Shown: piece by piece, positions 7,806 through 15,354 of the stretch
Layout of the letters: each line of letters opens with the position of its first letter
Numbering within the stretch: the first letter of the stretch is position 1
Assembly: GCA_036787815.1 (NCBI GenBank)
Contig: DAIQOP010000041.1
Location: 1 to 19,212 of the forward strand
Length of the DNA: 19,212 nt
Reading direction: 5' to 3'
From: DATBAK01 sp036787815
GTDB taxonomy: Bacteria > Actinomycetota > Acidimicrobiia > IMCC26256 > PALSA-610
The notes under the pieces: model-generated
What the model saw: only the letters and a program-made list of their open reading frames with translations
The model's database searches: none
What the model was told of the DNA's origin: nothing
Program-made: the position numbers and the translations under genes

Positions 7806-8119
7806 GCATCCAGACGATCGCGGGCTCCGAGGTCGAGCTCAACGACGAAGGCTTCTTCGTCGACCCCGACCAATGGAACGAGGCCATCGGCGTCGAGATC
7901 GCCAAGGAGGCCGGCATCGAGGAGATGACCGATCGCCACTGGCAGGTCGTGCACTACATGCGCGAGCAGTACCTCGCGAACGGAACGGCGCCGTCGATCC
8001 GGACGCTCGGCAAGGCATCGGGCGTCGACGTCAAGGAGCTCTACCAGCTGTTCCCCAAGGGCCCGGCCAAGCTCGCCGCCAAGATCGCCGGCATCCCCAA
8101 GCCACGCGGCTGCATCTGA
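7802..8119 (+). CDS. TusE/DsrC/DsvC family sulfur-relay protein, single-Cys form
   Basis: The product is 105 aa, typical for the family. It shows the family core: ELNDEGFFVDPDQWNE (12-27), DRHWQVVHYMREQY (44-57), PSIRTLGK (64-71), KELYQLFPKGPAKLAAKIAG and the flexible C-terminal arm PKPRGCI. The penultimate Cys104, which carries persulfide in DsrC and TusE, is present. The second cysteine of true DsrC, 11 residues earlier, is Ala93, so the protein cannot form the DsrC intramolecular disulfide or trisulfide and resembles TusE in this respect. It probably accepts or delivers sulfane sulfur, with the SQR-like flavoprotein and the DsrE-family protein next to it as candidate partners. GTG 7802 follows GAGGAGGA and overlaps the preceding TGA (GTGA), so translation of the two is coupled. 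Confidence 0.9.
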   Translation: MSIQTIAGSEVELNDEGFFVDPDQWNEAIGVEIAKEAGIEEMTDRHWQVVHYMREQYLANGTAPSIRTLGKASGVDVKELYQLFPKGPAKLAAKIAGIPKPRGCI

Positions 8120-8168
8120 ACGCCGCCGCCTTCCGAAACGTTCGTTCTCTCCGACGACTGGAGCACCG

Positions 8169-8639
8169 ATGGGCGCAGAGCCGATCACCAAGGTATCGAT
8201 CATCGTGTCGAAGGGCTCCTTCGACGGCATCTATCCCGCGCTGATCATGGCCAACGGCGCGCGGATGGAAGGGATCGAGGCCAACGTCTTCTTCACGTTC
8301 TTCGGGCTCGACGCGATCAACAAGGCGCGCAACGACAACGTCAAGGTCGCGTCGGTCGGCAACCCCGGCCTGCACCTCGCGACCTGGCTCGGTGGCGTGC
8401 CCGGCATGTCGGCCATGGTCACGCACAAGCTGGCCAAGCGCATGGAGGAGCTCGACTTCCCGTCGATCCCCGAGTTCCTCGAGCTCCTGCACGACTCCGG
8501 CGCGGGCCTCTACGCGTGCAAGGCATCGGTCGACATGTTCGAGCTCACCAAGGCCGACTTCATCGACGAGATCGACGAGGTGATCACCGTCGGCGAGTTC
8601 TACGACAAGGCGGCCGGCGGCCAGATCATCTTCACGTGA
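8169..8639 (+). CDS. DsrE/DsrF/DrsH-like family protein
   Basis: The product is 156 aa, with no clear membrane helix. It begins VSIIVSKGSFDGIYPALIMANGARMEG and has the FFTFFGLDAI strand-helix of DsrE-like proteins. Its single cysteine, Cys117 in GAGLYACKASVDMF, is at the conserved position used for persulfide transfer in TusD/DsrE and DsrE2-like proteins. Members act as sulfurtransferases handing sulfane sulfur to TusE/DsrC or TusA-type carriers, and a TusE/DsrC-like gene lies directly upstream here. GGAG at 8160-8163 with 5 nt spacing supports ATG 8169. The 49-nt gap from the previous gene contains no clear terminator, so co-transcription is likely. No DsrF or DsrH/TusB partner and no TusA are encoded nearby, so this is not a complete TusBCD or DsrEFH set. 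Confidence 0.85.
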   Translation: MGAEPITKVSIIVSKGSFDGIYPALIMANGARMEGIEANVFFTFFGLDAINKARNDNVKVASVGNPGLHLATWLGGVPGMSAMVTHKLAKRMEELDFPSIPEFLELLHDSGAGLYACKASVDMFELTKADFIDEIDEVITVGEFYDKAAGGQIIFT

Positions 8640-8664
8640 GCACCACGACGAGGAGCGCAACGCA

Positions 8665-9285
8665 ATGATCGAGGTCTTCGCGGACATCCTCTGCCCCTTC
8701 ACACACGTGGGCCTGCAACGGCTCGTCGCGCACCGGCGCGAGATCGGTGCCAACACCGTCGTACGTGTGCGGGCATGGCCGCTGGAGCTCGTGAACGGGA
8801 AGCCGTTGGCGGCCGCGGTCGTGGCCGAGGAGGTCGCCGAGCTGCGCGCGCAGGTCGCGCCCGACCTGTTCACCGGATTCGCCGAGGCCCAGTTCCCCGC
8901 GACTTCGCTCCCCGCCCTCGACCTCGCGGCCGCCGCGTACCGGCGCAGCACGCCGGCCGGTGAACAGGTGAGCCTCGCCCTGCGTCACGCCCTGTTCGAA
9001 GAGGGCCGCGACATCTCCTCCCCCGCCGTACTGTCCGACATCGCCCGCAGCCACGATCTCCGAGCGACCGGTCCCGGCGACCGCGCGACGGTGCTCGCCG
9101 ACTGGGAGGAGGGCCGCAAGCGGGGCGTGCTCGGTTCGCCGCACTTCTTCGTCGACGACGACGGCTTCTTCTGCCCCGCGCTCGAGATCACCCGCGTCGA
9201 GAACCACCTGCAGATTCGGCGTGACGACGCCGGTTTCCAGCGCTTCCTCGCCCACGCGTTCCCGCCGACCTCGGTGGGAATGTGA
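8665..9285 (+). CDS. DsbA-family thioredoxin-fold protein (FrnE / HCCA-isomerase-like)
   Basis: The product is 206 aa with no signal peptide, so it is probably cytoplasmic. It opens VFADILCPFTHVG: the active-site position is Cys10-Pro-Phe-Thr, with the second cysteine of CxxC replaced by Thr13, as in the FrnE/2-hydroxychromene-2-carboxylate isomerase branch. The cis-proline loop is GVLGSPHFFVDDD (Pro159), and a helical insertion fills about 45-145. A second cysteine, Cys170, lies just after the cis-Pro strand. A one-cysteine active site suits glutathione- or mycothiol-like chemistry or persulfide exchange better than classical disulfide formation; this is inference from motif and neighbours. 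AGGAG (8650-8655) is 9 nt before ATG 8665. It is the last gene of the sulfur operon and ends in a hairpin. Confidence 0.85.
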   Translation: MIEVFADILCPFTHVGLQRLVAHRREIGANTVVRVRAWPLELVNGKPLAAAVVAEEVAELRAQVAPDLFTGFAEAQFPATSLPALDLAAAAYRRSTPAGEQVSLALRHALFEEGRDISSPAVLSDIARSHDLRATGPGDRATVLADWEEGRKRGVLGSPHFFVDDDGFFCPALEITRVENHLQIRRDDAGFQRFLAHAFPPTSVGM

Positions 9286-9310
9286 CCTGAGGCCCTCGGA
9301 CCCTCAGGTC
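9284..9310 (+). terminator. Hairpin at the end of the sulfur operon
   Basis: GACCTGAGG (9284-9292) pairs with CCTCAGGTC (9302-9310) to give a perfect 9-bp stem with a 9-nt loop. The stem begins inside the TGA stop codon of the DsbA-like gene. No T-run follows, which is common in actinobacteria, so termination efficiency is uncertain. Confidence 0.6.
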
Positions 9311-9311
9311 G

Positions 9312-9349
9312 GTACTCCTGCGGGTCGACCATAGAGATATGAGGAGTAC
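9312..9349 (+). promoter_or_regulatory. Inverted repeat enclosing the GGDEF gene start codon
   Basis: GTACTCCT (9312-9319) and AGGAGTAC (9342-9349) are perfect 8-bp inverted repeats separated by 22 nt. The ATG (9339-9341) lies at the 3' edge of the loop. If both arms are transcribed, the start region would be held in a hairpin; as DNA it could be an operator. No good ribosome site is seen before this ATG (only AGAG). Confidence 0.4.
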
Positions 9350-11042
9350 GCGAGACGGCGAAGCCCGGGCGGCCGCCGAGCCTCGCTGGAGCCTGAAACC
9401 CCACCAGCAGATCGCGATCATCTGGGTCGCAGCGCTGTTGGCGTTGGCGATCGTCGTTGCCTTGACGATCGTCCGGCTCGGCGCGGTCGAGAGCTCCTAC
9501 CGGCGGGTCGCGGGTCGGGCCGTGCCGATCGCGCAGGCGTTGACCGAAGCCCAAGCGCTCTACCAATCGAACATCGCCGGGTCGTCTGCGCTGCTCCGGC
9601 CGCAGACCGACGCCCAACGCATCGCCTCGATCTCCGATCTCACCGCCAAGACGCGCAACGCCGACGCCGCCTGGGCGACGTACAAGCGGCTCGCGGGCGG
9701 TGCTTCGGCCGACCAAGCGCTGCAGCACACCGCGGAGGCGGCCGAGGCCGAACAGATCCGGCTCGTCACGCCTGCGCTTTCGGGCAGGACGTTCCCCGCG
9801 GGCACCGCCGATCGCCTCACGCAGGCGGGAGCGGCGCAGATCGCGGCGATCGATGCGCTCCGCGTCCGCTATTCCGGCAACGAGATCGCCGCGCTCTCCA
9901 GCCTGGCGACCGTCATCGACCGTGGCCGCCGCGACGTCGTGATCACGAGCGGTATCGAGCTCACGTTGCTCCTGCTCGGCTTCGGCGCCGTGTTCGGGTC
10001 GGTTCGCCGGCGGGACCGCCAAGTGCGCGCGAGCGAGCTCCAGCGGGCGGCCGATGCCGATCGGAACGATCTCGAGACCCGCCTCACGCGGTCGTTGGAG
10101 ATGGTGCACGCCGAAGATTCCGTGTACCCACGCGTGAAGCGCGCGATCTTCGAAGTCGCGGCGAACCGCTCGGCCGAGACGTTGGTCGCGACCTCGAGCC
10201 GTTCGCGCCTGCGCCAGATCATCGCGCTCGGTGCGGCGGCCGACGGTGGCGGTTGCCTCGTCGGCGACCCGCGCGATTGCCCCGCCATCGCGCGCGGCCA
10301 GACCCAGGTCTTCGCCCACAGCAGCGCGCTCGACGCGTGCCCGTTCCTCGCCGACCGGAAGTCGGGCGCGTGCTCGGCCGCGTGCGTGCCCCTGTCGATC
10401 GGCGGGAAGACGATCGGGGTCGTCCACGTCACGGCGGCACCCGGCGCGGCGCCCGATCCGGAGACCGTCGCCCGCCTCGAGATCATCGCCCGCAAGGCCG
10501 GCGACCGCATCGGGATGCTGCGGGCGTTCAGCCGCTCCGAGACCGAGGCCCACACCGACCAGCTCACCGGGCTGCTGAACCGCCGCAGCCTCGAGGACGA
10601 GGTGCACCGCATCGCCGACTCGGGCCAGGCGTACACCGTGGCGTACGGCGACCTCGATCACTTCAAGCAGGTCAACGACGTGTACGGCCACGACGCCGGC
10701 GACCGTGCGCTGCGGGTCTTCGCGCGCGTGCTGCGCGACAGCGTGCGCCCGAACGACATTCCCGCCCGCTACGGAGGCGAGGAGTTCGTCGTCGTGCTCC
10801 CCGAATGCTCGATCGCCGACGCGACGCAGGTCCTGGAGCGGGTGCGCGAGAACCTCGCGCGTGCGCAGGCGACGGCCGCGTCACCGCCGGTCACGGTGAG
10901 CTTCGGGCTCGCCTCGTCGGGAGCCGGCACCCGCTTCGACGACGTGCTGAAGCTGGCCGACGGCGCCCTCGCCGAGGCCAAGGAGCTGGGCCGCGACCGC
11001 ATCATCGCGTCGTCGGCCGGCCTGTCGGCGGAACGCTCCTAG
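9339..11042 (+). CDS. Membrane-bound GAF-GGDEF diguanylate cyclase with Cys-rich GAF domain
   Basis: The product is 567 aa. A first membrane helix (about 24-46), a helical extracytoplasmic sensor (about 50-197) and a second helix (about 199-221) precede a coiled linker (about 225-260). A GAF-like domain (about 262-395) carries five cysteines: 306, 314, 334, 345 and 349. The GGDEF domain (about 402-558) has DQLTGLLNRRSLE, YGDLDHFKQVNDVYGHDAGD and the active motif GGEEF (479-483). The inhibitory site RPND (470-473) is exactly five residues upstream. It should therefore make cyclic di-GMP from two GTP with product inhibition. No EAL domain is present. ATG 9339 is the only start close to the first helix; its ribosome site is weak. 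Its position next to the sulfur operon and its Cys cluster make thiol or redox sensing possible, which is inference. Confidence 0.92.
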   Translation: MRSTRDGEARAAAEPRWSLKPHQQIAIIWVAALLALAIVVALTIVRLGAVESSYRRVAGRAVPIAQALTEAQALYQSNIAGSSALLRPQTDAQRIASISDLTAKTRNADAAWATYKRLAGGASADQALQHTAEAAEAEQIRLVTPALSGRTFPAGTADRLTQAGAAQIAAIDALRVRYSGNEIAALSSLATVIDRGRRDVVITSGIELTLLLLGFGAVFGSVRRRDRQVRASELQRAADADRNDLETRLTRSLEMVHAEDSVYPRVKRAIFEVAANRSAETLVATSSRSRLRQIIALGAAADGGGCLVGDPRDCPAIARGQTQVFAHSSALDACPFLADRKSGACSAACVPLSIGGKTIGVVHVTAAPGAAPDPETVARLEIIARKAGDRIGMLRAFSRSETEAHTDQLTGLLNRRSLEDEVHRIADSGQAYTVAYGDLDHFKQVNDVYGHDAGDRALRVFARVLRDSVRPNDIPARYGGEEFVVVLPECSIADATQVLERVRENLARAQATAASPPVTVSFGLASSGAGTRFDDVLKLADGALAEAKELGRDRIIASSAGLSAERS

Positions 11043-11053
11043 CCCGGGCCGGC

Positions 11054-11077
11054 GCGGTCGCGGTCGCGGTCGCGGTC
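11054..11077. repeat. (GCGGTC)x4 short tandem repeat
   Basis: Four perfect copies of the hexamer GCGGTC fill 11054-11077, in the 36-bp gap between the convergent GGDEF and ABC exporter genes. It is a simple-sequence repeat that could vary in copy number without affecting either protein. Confidence 0.8.
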
Positions 11078-11078
11078 G

Positions 11079-12977
11079 TCAGGCGACCTCGACGACCGGC
11101 GACACGAACTGGGAGTTGTAGAGCCGGAAGTACGGGCCGTCGTGGCTCAGCAGCTCGCGGTGCGAACCCTGCTCGACGATCCGGCCGTTCTCCATCACGA
11201 GGATCACATCGGCACCGCGGATCGTCGAGAGGCGGTGCGCGATCACGAAGCTCGTGCGATCCATCCGGAGCGCGTTCATCGCCTCCTGGATCAGCACCTC
11301 GGTGCGGGTATCGACCGAGCTGGTCGCTTCGTCGAGGATGAGGATCGCCGGATCGGCGAGGAACGCGCGGGCGATCGTGAGCAGCTGCTTCTGGCCGGCG
11401 CTCACGTTGTCGGCTTCTTCGTTGATGAGCGTGTGGTACCCGTCGGGCAGCGAGTGCACGAAGCGGTCGACGTACGTCGCGCGCGCCGCCTCGAGGATCT
11501 GCGCCTCGGTGGCCGCGGGGTTTCCGTAGGCGATGTTGTCGTGAATGCTGCCGCCGAACAACCAGGTGTCCTGCAACACCATGCCGATCTTGGATCGCAG
11601 CTCGGCGCGCGGGATCGACGAGATGTCGCGCCCGTCGAGCGTGATCACTCCGCCGTTCAACTCGTAGAACCGCATGATGAGGTTGACGAGCGTGGTCTTG
11701 CCCGCGCCCGTCGGTCCGACGATGGCGATGGTCTGCCCGGGCTCGGCGACCAGCGAGAGCGACTCGATGAGCGGGCGGTCGGGGTCGTACGAGAACGTGA
11801 CGTCGCGGAACTCCACGCGGCCGCGGGTCGGCGGTGGGGTCGCGCTCGCCGCCGCGTCCGCACTCTGGGGTTCGGCGTCGAGGAACTCGGTGACCCGCTC
11901 GAAGGAGGCGATGCCCGACTGGAAGACGTTCATCATCGATGCCAGCTGCGTCAGCGGCATCGAGAACGAGCGCGAGTACTGGATGAACGCCTGGATGTCG
12001 CCGATCGTGATCGCACCGCTCGCGAAGCGCAGACCGCCGACCACCGCGACGAGCACGTACTGGATGTTGCCCATGAACATCGTCAGGGGCTGCATCAAGC
12101 TCGACATGAACTGCGCGCCGAACGACGATTCGTACAGCTCGTCGTTGGTCTCGCGGAACCGCTGCTCGACCTCGCGCTGCCGGCCGAAGGCCTTCACGAC
12201 CGCGTGGCCGGTGAAGGTCTCCTCGATCTGCGCGTTGAGGATCCCGGTGTGCTTCCACTGCGAGATGAACTTGGGCCGCGAGCGACGCGCGACGGCGCGC
12301 ATGCCCCAGACCGAGAGCGGCACCGTGGTGAGCGCGACGACGGCCAGCAACGGCGAGATGGTGAACATCATGATGGCGCAACCCAGGAGGAGCAGCACCG
12401 ACGTGAGCATCTGGCTGAGCGTCTGTTGCAGGCTCTGCGCCACATTGTCGATGTCGTTGGTCACGCGACTCAGGAGATCGCCGCGCGCCTGCTTGTCGAT
12501 GTAGCTGAGCGGGAGGGCGTTGACCTTGTCCTCCACGTCGGATCGCAGCTTGTACATCAACCGCTGGATGACACCCGCGAGCATGTACGCCGCGACGATC
12601 GACAGGCCCGACGACGCTGCGTACAACCCGAACGCCTGGAGCAGCACCCGGTGCAAGGCACCGAAGTCCATGTGGTGCCGGAAGACGCCCCGCACGATGA
12701 TGTCGGTGCCGTGCCCGAGGACGCGGGGCCCGAAGACGTTGAGCGTGGCGCTCGCGACCGCGACCAGCGCGACGATGGCGAGGACGATCCACATCGGCCC
12801 GAGCAGCCGCGCCATGCGGCGGAGCGCGGTCCTGAAGTCCTTCGAACGCTCCCCGGGGACCCCCGCCGAGTTCCACCGCCCCGCCGCGCGCGTCTCGGGC
12901 GCCGCGAAGTCGACCTCGTCGTGCCCGGTCTTCTCGTCCTGGTCCTTGTCTTCCTCGTGACCACGGATGAGCGTCAT
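11079..12977 (-). CDS. ABC exporter half-transporter, catalytic partner of a heterodimer
   Basis: The product is 632 aa: six-helix membrane domain (about 55-345) followed by an ATPase domain (about 385-620). Walker A is GPTGAGKT (421-428), Q-loop Gln469, Walker B ILILDEATS with catalytic Glu550, and H-loop His581. Its signature is VSAGQKQ (525-531) instead of LSGGQ. This is the arrangement of the catalytic half in heterodimeric exporters of the TM287/288, BmrCD and LmrCD type, where the odd signature faces the degenerate site of the partner. The first about 50 residues form a charged, probably disordered extension rich in Asp, Glu and Lys. ATG 12977 overlaps the stop of the partner gene by 4 nt (ATGA). 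An open frame continues upstream to 13385 but runs through the partner gene and was not used. The substrate, perhaps drugs or lipids, is unknown. Confidence 0.93.
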   Translation of the reverse strand: MTLIRGHEEDKDQDEKTGHDEVDFAAPETRAAGRWNSAGVPGERSKDFRTALRRMARLLGPMWIVLAIVALVAVASATLNVFGPRVLGHGTDIIVRGVFRHHMDFGALHRVLLQAFGLYAASSGLSIVAAYMLAGVIQRLMYKLRSDVEDKVNALPLSYIDKQARGDLLSRVTNDIDNVAQSLQQTLSQMLTSVLLLLGCAIMMFTISPLLAVVALTTVPLSVWGMRAVARRSRPKFISQWKHTGILNAQIEETFTGHAVVKAFGRQREVEQRFRETNDELYESSFGAQFMSSLMQPLTMFMGNIQYVLVAVVGGLRFASGAITIGDIQAFIQYSRSFSMPLTQLASMMNVFQSGIASFERVTEFLDAEPQSADAAASATPPPTRGRVEFRDVTFSYDPDRPLIESLSLVAEPGQTIAIVGPTGAGKTTLVNLIMRFYELNGGVITLDGRDISSIPRAELRSKIGMVLQDTWLFGGSIHDNIAYGNPAATEAQILEAARATYVDRFVHSLPDGYHTLINEEADNVSAGQKQLLTIARAFLADPAILILDEATSSVDTRTEVLIQEAMNALRMDRTSFVIAHRLSTIRGADVILVMENGRIVEQGSHRELLSHDGPYFRLYNSQFVSPVVEVA

Positions 12978-14707
12978 GCCGCGCTCTTCTCGCCGATCTG
13001 GGACTGCACGATCTCCGCGTAGGTCGGGCAGTCGCGCATGAGCTCGTCGTGGGTGCCCCGGCCGATGACGAGGCCGTCCTCGAGCACGAGGATGTTGTCG
13101 GCCGTCGAGATGGTCGACACCCGCTGCGCCACGATGATGACCGCGGCATCCTTCGTGTACGGCCCGAGCGCGGCGCGCAACCGGGCGTCGGTCGCGAGGT
13201 CGAGCGCCGAGAACGAGTCGTCGAACACGTAGATGTCGGGTCGCCGGATCAGCGCGCGGGCGATCGACAACCGTTGGCGCTGCCCGCCCGAAACGTTGGT
13301 GCCACCCTGCTCGATCCGTGCGTCCAACCCGCCGGGCATCGCGCGGACGAAGTCGGCGGCCTGCGCGACCTCGAGCGCGCCCCACATCTCCTCTTCGGTG
13401 GCGTCGGGCTTCCCGAAGGCAAGGTTGCTCGCGACGGTGCCCGAGAACAGGTACGGCCGCTGCGGCACGAGGCCGATCGTGCTCCAGAGCACGTCGGGAT
13501 CGAGGTCGTGGATGTCGACCCCGCCGACGGCGACGGTGCCTTCGGTGCTGTCGAACAGGCGCAGGATCAGATTGACGAGCGTGGTCTTGCCCGCGCCGGT
13601 GCTCCCGACGATGGCCGTGGTCTGGCCGGGCGCGGTCGCGAACGACACGCCGCTCAGGACCGCGTGCTCGGCGCCCGGGTAGTGGAAGCCGACGTCGCGG
13701 AACTCGAGCGCGCCGTGCGTCACGACCTCGCGAACCGGGTTCTCGGGCGGAACGACGCTCGGGTCGGTGTCGAGCACCTCCTGGATGCGGTCGGCCGACA
13801 CCGAGGCGCGCGGGATCATCGAGATCATGAAGGTGGCCATCACCACCGACATGAGGATCTGCACGAGGTACGTGAGGTACGCGATCAGCGTGCCGACCTG
13901 GATCTCACCGGAGTTGACGCGGCTCGCGCCGAGCCAGAGCACTCCGACGCTCGACGCGTTGATGAGCAGGTTGACCGTCGGGAACATCGACGACATCAGC
14001 CGCCCGGCCCGCAGCGAGACCTCGGTGAGGTCCTCGTTCGCACGGGCGAACCGGGCCGTCTCCTCCGGCTCGCGCACGAACGCCCGCACCACGCGGATAC
14101 CCGTGATCTGCTCCCGCAGCACGCGGTTCACCTGGTCGATCCGTTCCTGCATCAGCCGGAACGCCGGCACCATCCGCGACACGAGGAGGCCGAGCACCAC
14201 ACCCGCCACCGGCATCGCGATCACGAGGATGATCGAGAGCCCGACGTCCTGGCGCAGCGCCATGAACACACCGACGACCATGGTGATGGGCGCCGCGATG
14301 GCCATCGTGCAGGCCATCACCACCAGCATCTGCACCTGTTGCACGTCGTTGGTGATGCGCGTGATCAGCGACGGTGCTCCGAACGTGCCGACCTCGCGGG
14401 CCGAGAAGTCGGTCACCTTGTGGAAGAGGTTCTTGCGCAGGTCGCGCCCGAAGCTCATCGCAACCTTGCCGCCGAAGAACACCGCAGCCACCGAGAAGAC
14501 GATCTGCACCAGCGCGAAGAACACCATCACCGCGCCCCACGTGTAGATGTAGCCCTGGTTGTGGGCGAGCACACCCTTGTCGATGATGCGCGCGTTGATC
14601 GTCGGCAGCGTCAGTGCCGCGGTGGTCTGCACCGTCTGCAGCCCGACGATCAGCAGGAGCAGATGCTTGTACGGACCGAGATGCGATCGCAGGAGCCGCC
14701 TCAGCAC
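12974..14707 (-). CDS. ABC exporter half-transporter with degenerate ATPase site
   Basis: The product is 577 aa: six-helix membrane domain (about 14-300) and ATPase domain (about 332-570). Walker A GSTGAGKT (368-375), Q-loop Gln416 and signature VSGGQRQR (472-479) are normal. Walker B reads IYVFDDSFSALD, with Asp497 where catalytic Glu is expected, and the H-loop position is Gln528 (VAQRVSTI) instead of His. These two changes define the non-hydrolytic half of heterodimeric exporters, and they match the unusual signature of the partner encoded next. The two proteins should form one exporter in the inner membrane. GTG 14707 has AGAAGG 7 nt upstream and overlaps the 3' end of the TetR gene by 7 nt, so regulator and transporter form one transcript. 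Confidence 0.93.
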   Translation of the reverse strand: MLRRLLRSHLGPYKHLLLLIVGLQTVQTTAALTLPTINARIIDKGVLAHNQGYIYTWGAVMVFFALVQIVFSVAAVFFGGKVAMSFGRDLRKNLFHKVTDFSAREVGTFGAPSLITRITNDVQQVQMLVVMACTMAIAAPITMVVGVFMALRQDVGLSIILVIAMPVAGVVLGLLVSRMVPAFRLMQERIDQVNRVLREQITGIRVVRAFVREPEETARFARANEDLTEVSLRAGRLMSSMFPTVNLLINASSVGVLWLGASRVNSGEIQVGTLIAYLTYLVQILMSVVMATFMISMIPRASVSADRIQEVLDTDPSVVPPENPVREVVTHGALEFRDVGFHYPGAEHAVLSGVSFATAPGQTTAIVGSTGAGKTTLVNLILRLFDSTEGTVAVGGVDIHDLDPDVLWSTIGLVPQRPYLFSGTVASNLAFGKPDATEEEMWGALEVAQAADFVRAMPGGLDARIEQGGTNVSGGQRQRLSIARALIRRPDIYVFDDSFSALDLATDARLRAALGPYTKDAAVIIVAQRVSTISTADNILVLEDGLVIGRGTHDELMRDCPTYAEIVQSQIGEKSAA

Positions 14708-15339
14708 GGCGAGGCCTTCTCGCCGGCGCTCTCTGTGCCGCCAACCCCTGTGCCGCCAACGCCGTGCAGGAAGAGGTGCACCAGCTCGTTCGGCTGGCGC
14801 GGTTCGCCCGCGAGCATCGGGTGCGTCATCGACAGCGTGAGCGCGTGCAGCAGCCGCGCCGCGACGATGGGCTCGACCGTGATCTCGGAGCGGTGGGCCT
14901 CGAACATGCGGACCAGCGCGTCGCTGTCGGCCATCGGGCGACGGGTGTGGAACCGCGTCCCGACGCTCGACACGAGGCGCCAGATGTCGATGACGCGCTG
15001 CTGCATGATCACGATCGCGGCCGCGAGGCCGTCCTCGAACGAGAGATCCCTCGCGATACCGGCCAGCGCGGCTTCGAGCGGCTCCGGATCGAGGGCCGAC
15101 TCGACCACCGCCGCGATGACCTCGTCCTTGTCGGCGAAGACCCGGAAGATGGTGCCCTCGGCGATGCCCGCCGCCTCGGCGATCTGCTTGCTGGTGACCC
15201 GGTCGCCGTGCTCGATGAGCAGGGGCAACGTCGCCGCGACGATCATCGAACGGCGCTCGTCGGCGGGCAGGGCGCTCGCCCGCTTCGCCTTCGTCGCCGG
15301 GTTCGTCACCGGGTTCGTCGCCAGGATCGGGCCGCTCAC
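14701..15339 (-). CDS. TetR/AcrR family transcriptional repressor
   Basis: The product is 212 aa from GTG 15339. After a flexible N-terminus comes a TetR DNA-binding domain (about 27-75): ERRSMIVAATLPLLIEHG, then the recognition part VTSKQIAEAAGIAEGTIFRVFADKDEVI. The remaining about 135 residues are the helical ligand-binding domain, which shows no family-specific motif I recognise. It is the first gene of the operon with the two ABC half-transporters, and an 18-bp palindrome lies immediately upstream. It therefore probably represses its own operon and releases it when an exporter substrate binds. The frame is also open to a GTG at 15369, but that codon lies inside the palindrome and upstream of the likely -10 box, so GTG 15339 is preferred and is possibly translated without a leader. 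Confidence 0.88.
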   Translation of the reverse strand: MSGPILATNPVTNPATKAKRASALPADERRSMIVAATLPLLIEHGDRVTSKQIAEAAGIAEGTIFRVFADKDEVIAAVVESALDPEPLEAALAGIARDLSFEDGLAAAIVIMQQRVIDIWRLVSSVGTRFHTRRPMADSDALVRMFEAHRSEITVEPIVAARLLHALTLSMTHPMLAGEPRQPNELVHLFLHGVGGTGVGGTESAGEKASPC

Positions 15340-15346
15340 GCCGGCG

Positions 15347-15352
15347 ACGCTA
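15347..15352 (-). promoter_or_regulatory. Candidate -10 box of the TetR-ABC operon
   Basis: On the minus strand TAGCGT (15352 to 15347) fits the TANNNT -10 pattern and lies 7 nt before GTG 15339, placing the transcript start at or near the start codon. This would give a leaderless mRNA, which is common in actinobacteria. The -35 is unclear: TTGGTT with 19 nt spacing or TTGAGT with 15 nt spacing. Confidence 0.4.
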
Positions 15353-15354
15353 GC

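Noticed and set aside
11002..13149. Minus-strand frame of about 715 codons overlapping the ABC exporter genes
   Set aside because: Arg/Pro/Ala-rich, no motifs; the other frame holds complete ATPase motifs.
12977..13385. N-terminal extension of the catalytic ABC half-transporter
   Set aside because: Lies wholly within the partner gene in another frame and is Arg/Gly/Asp-rich; ATG 12977 with an ATGA overlap is a better start.
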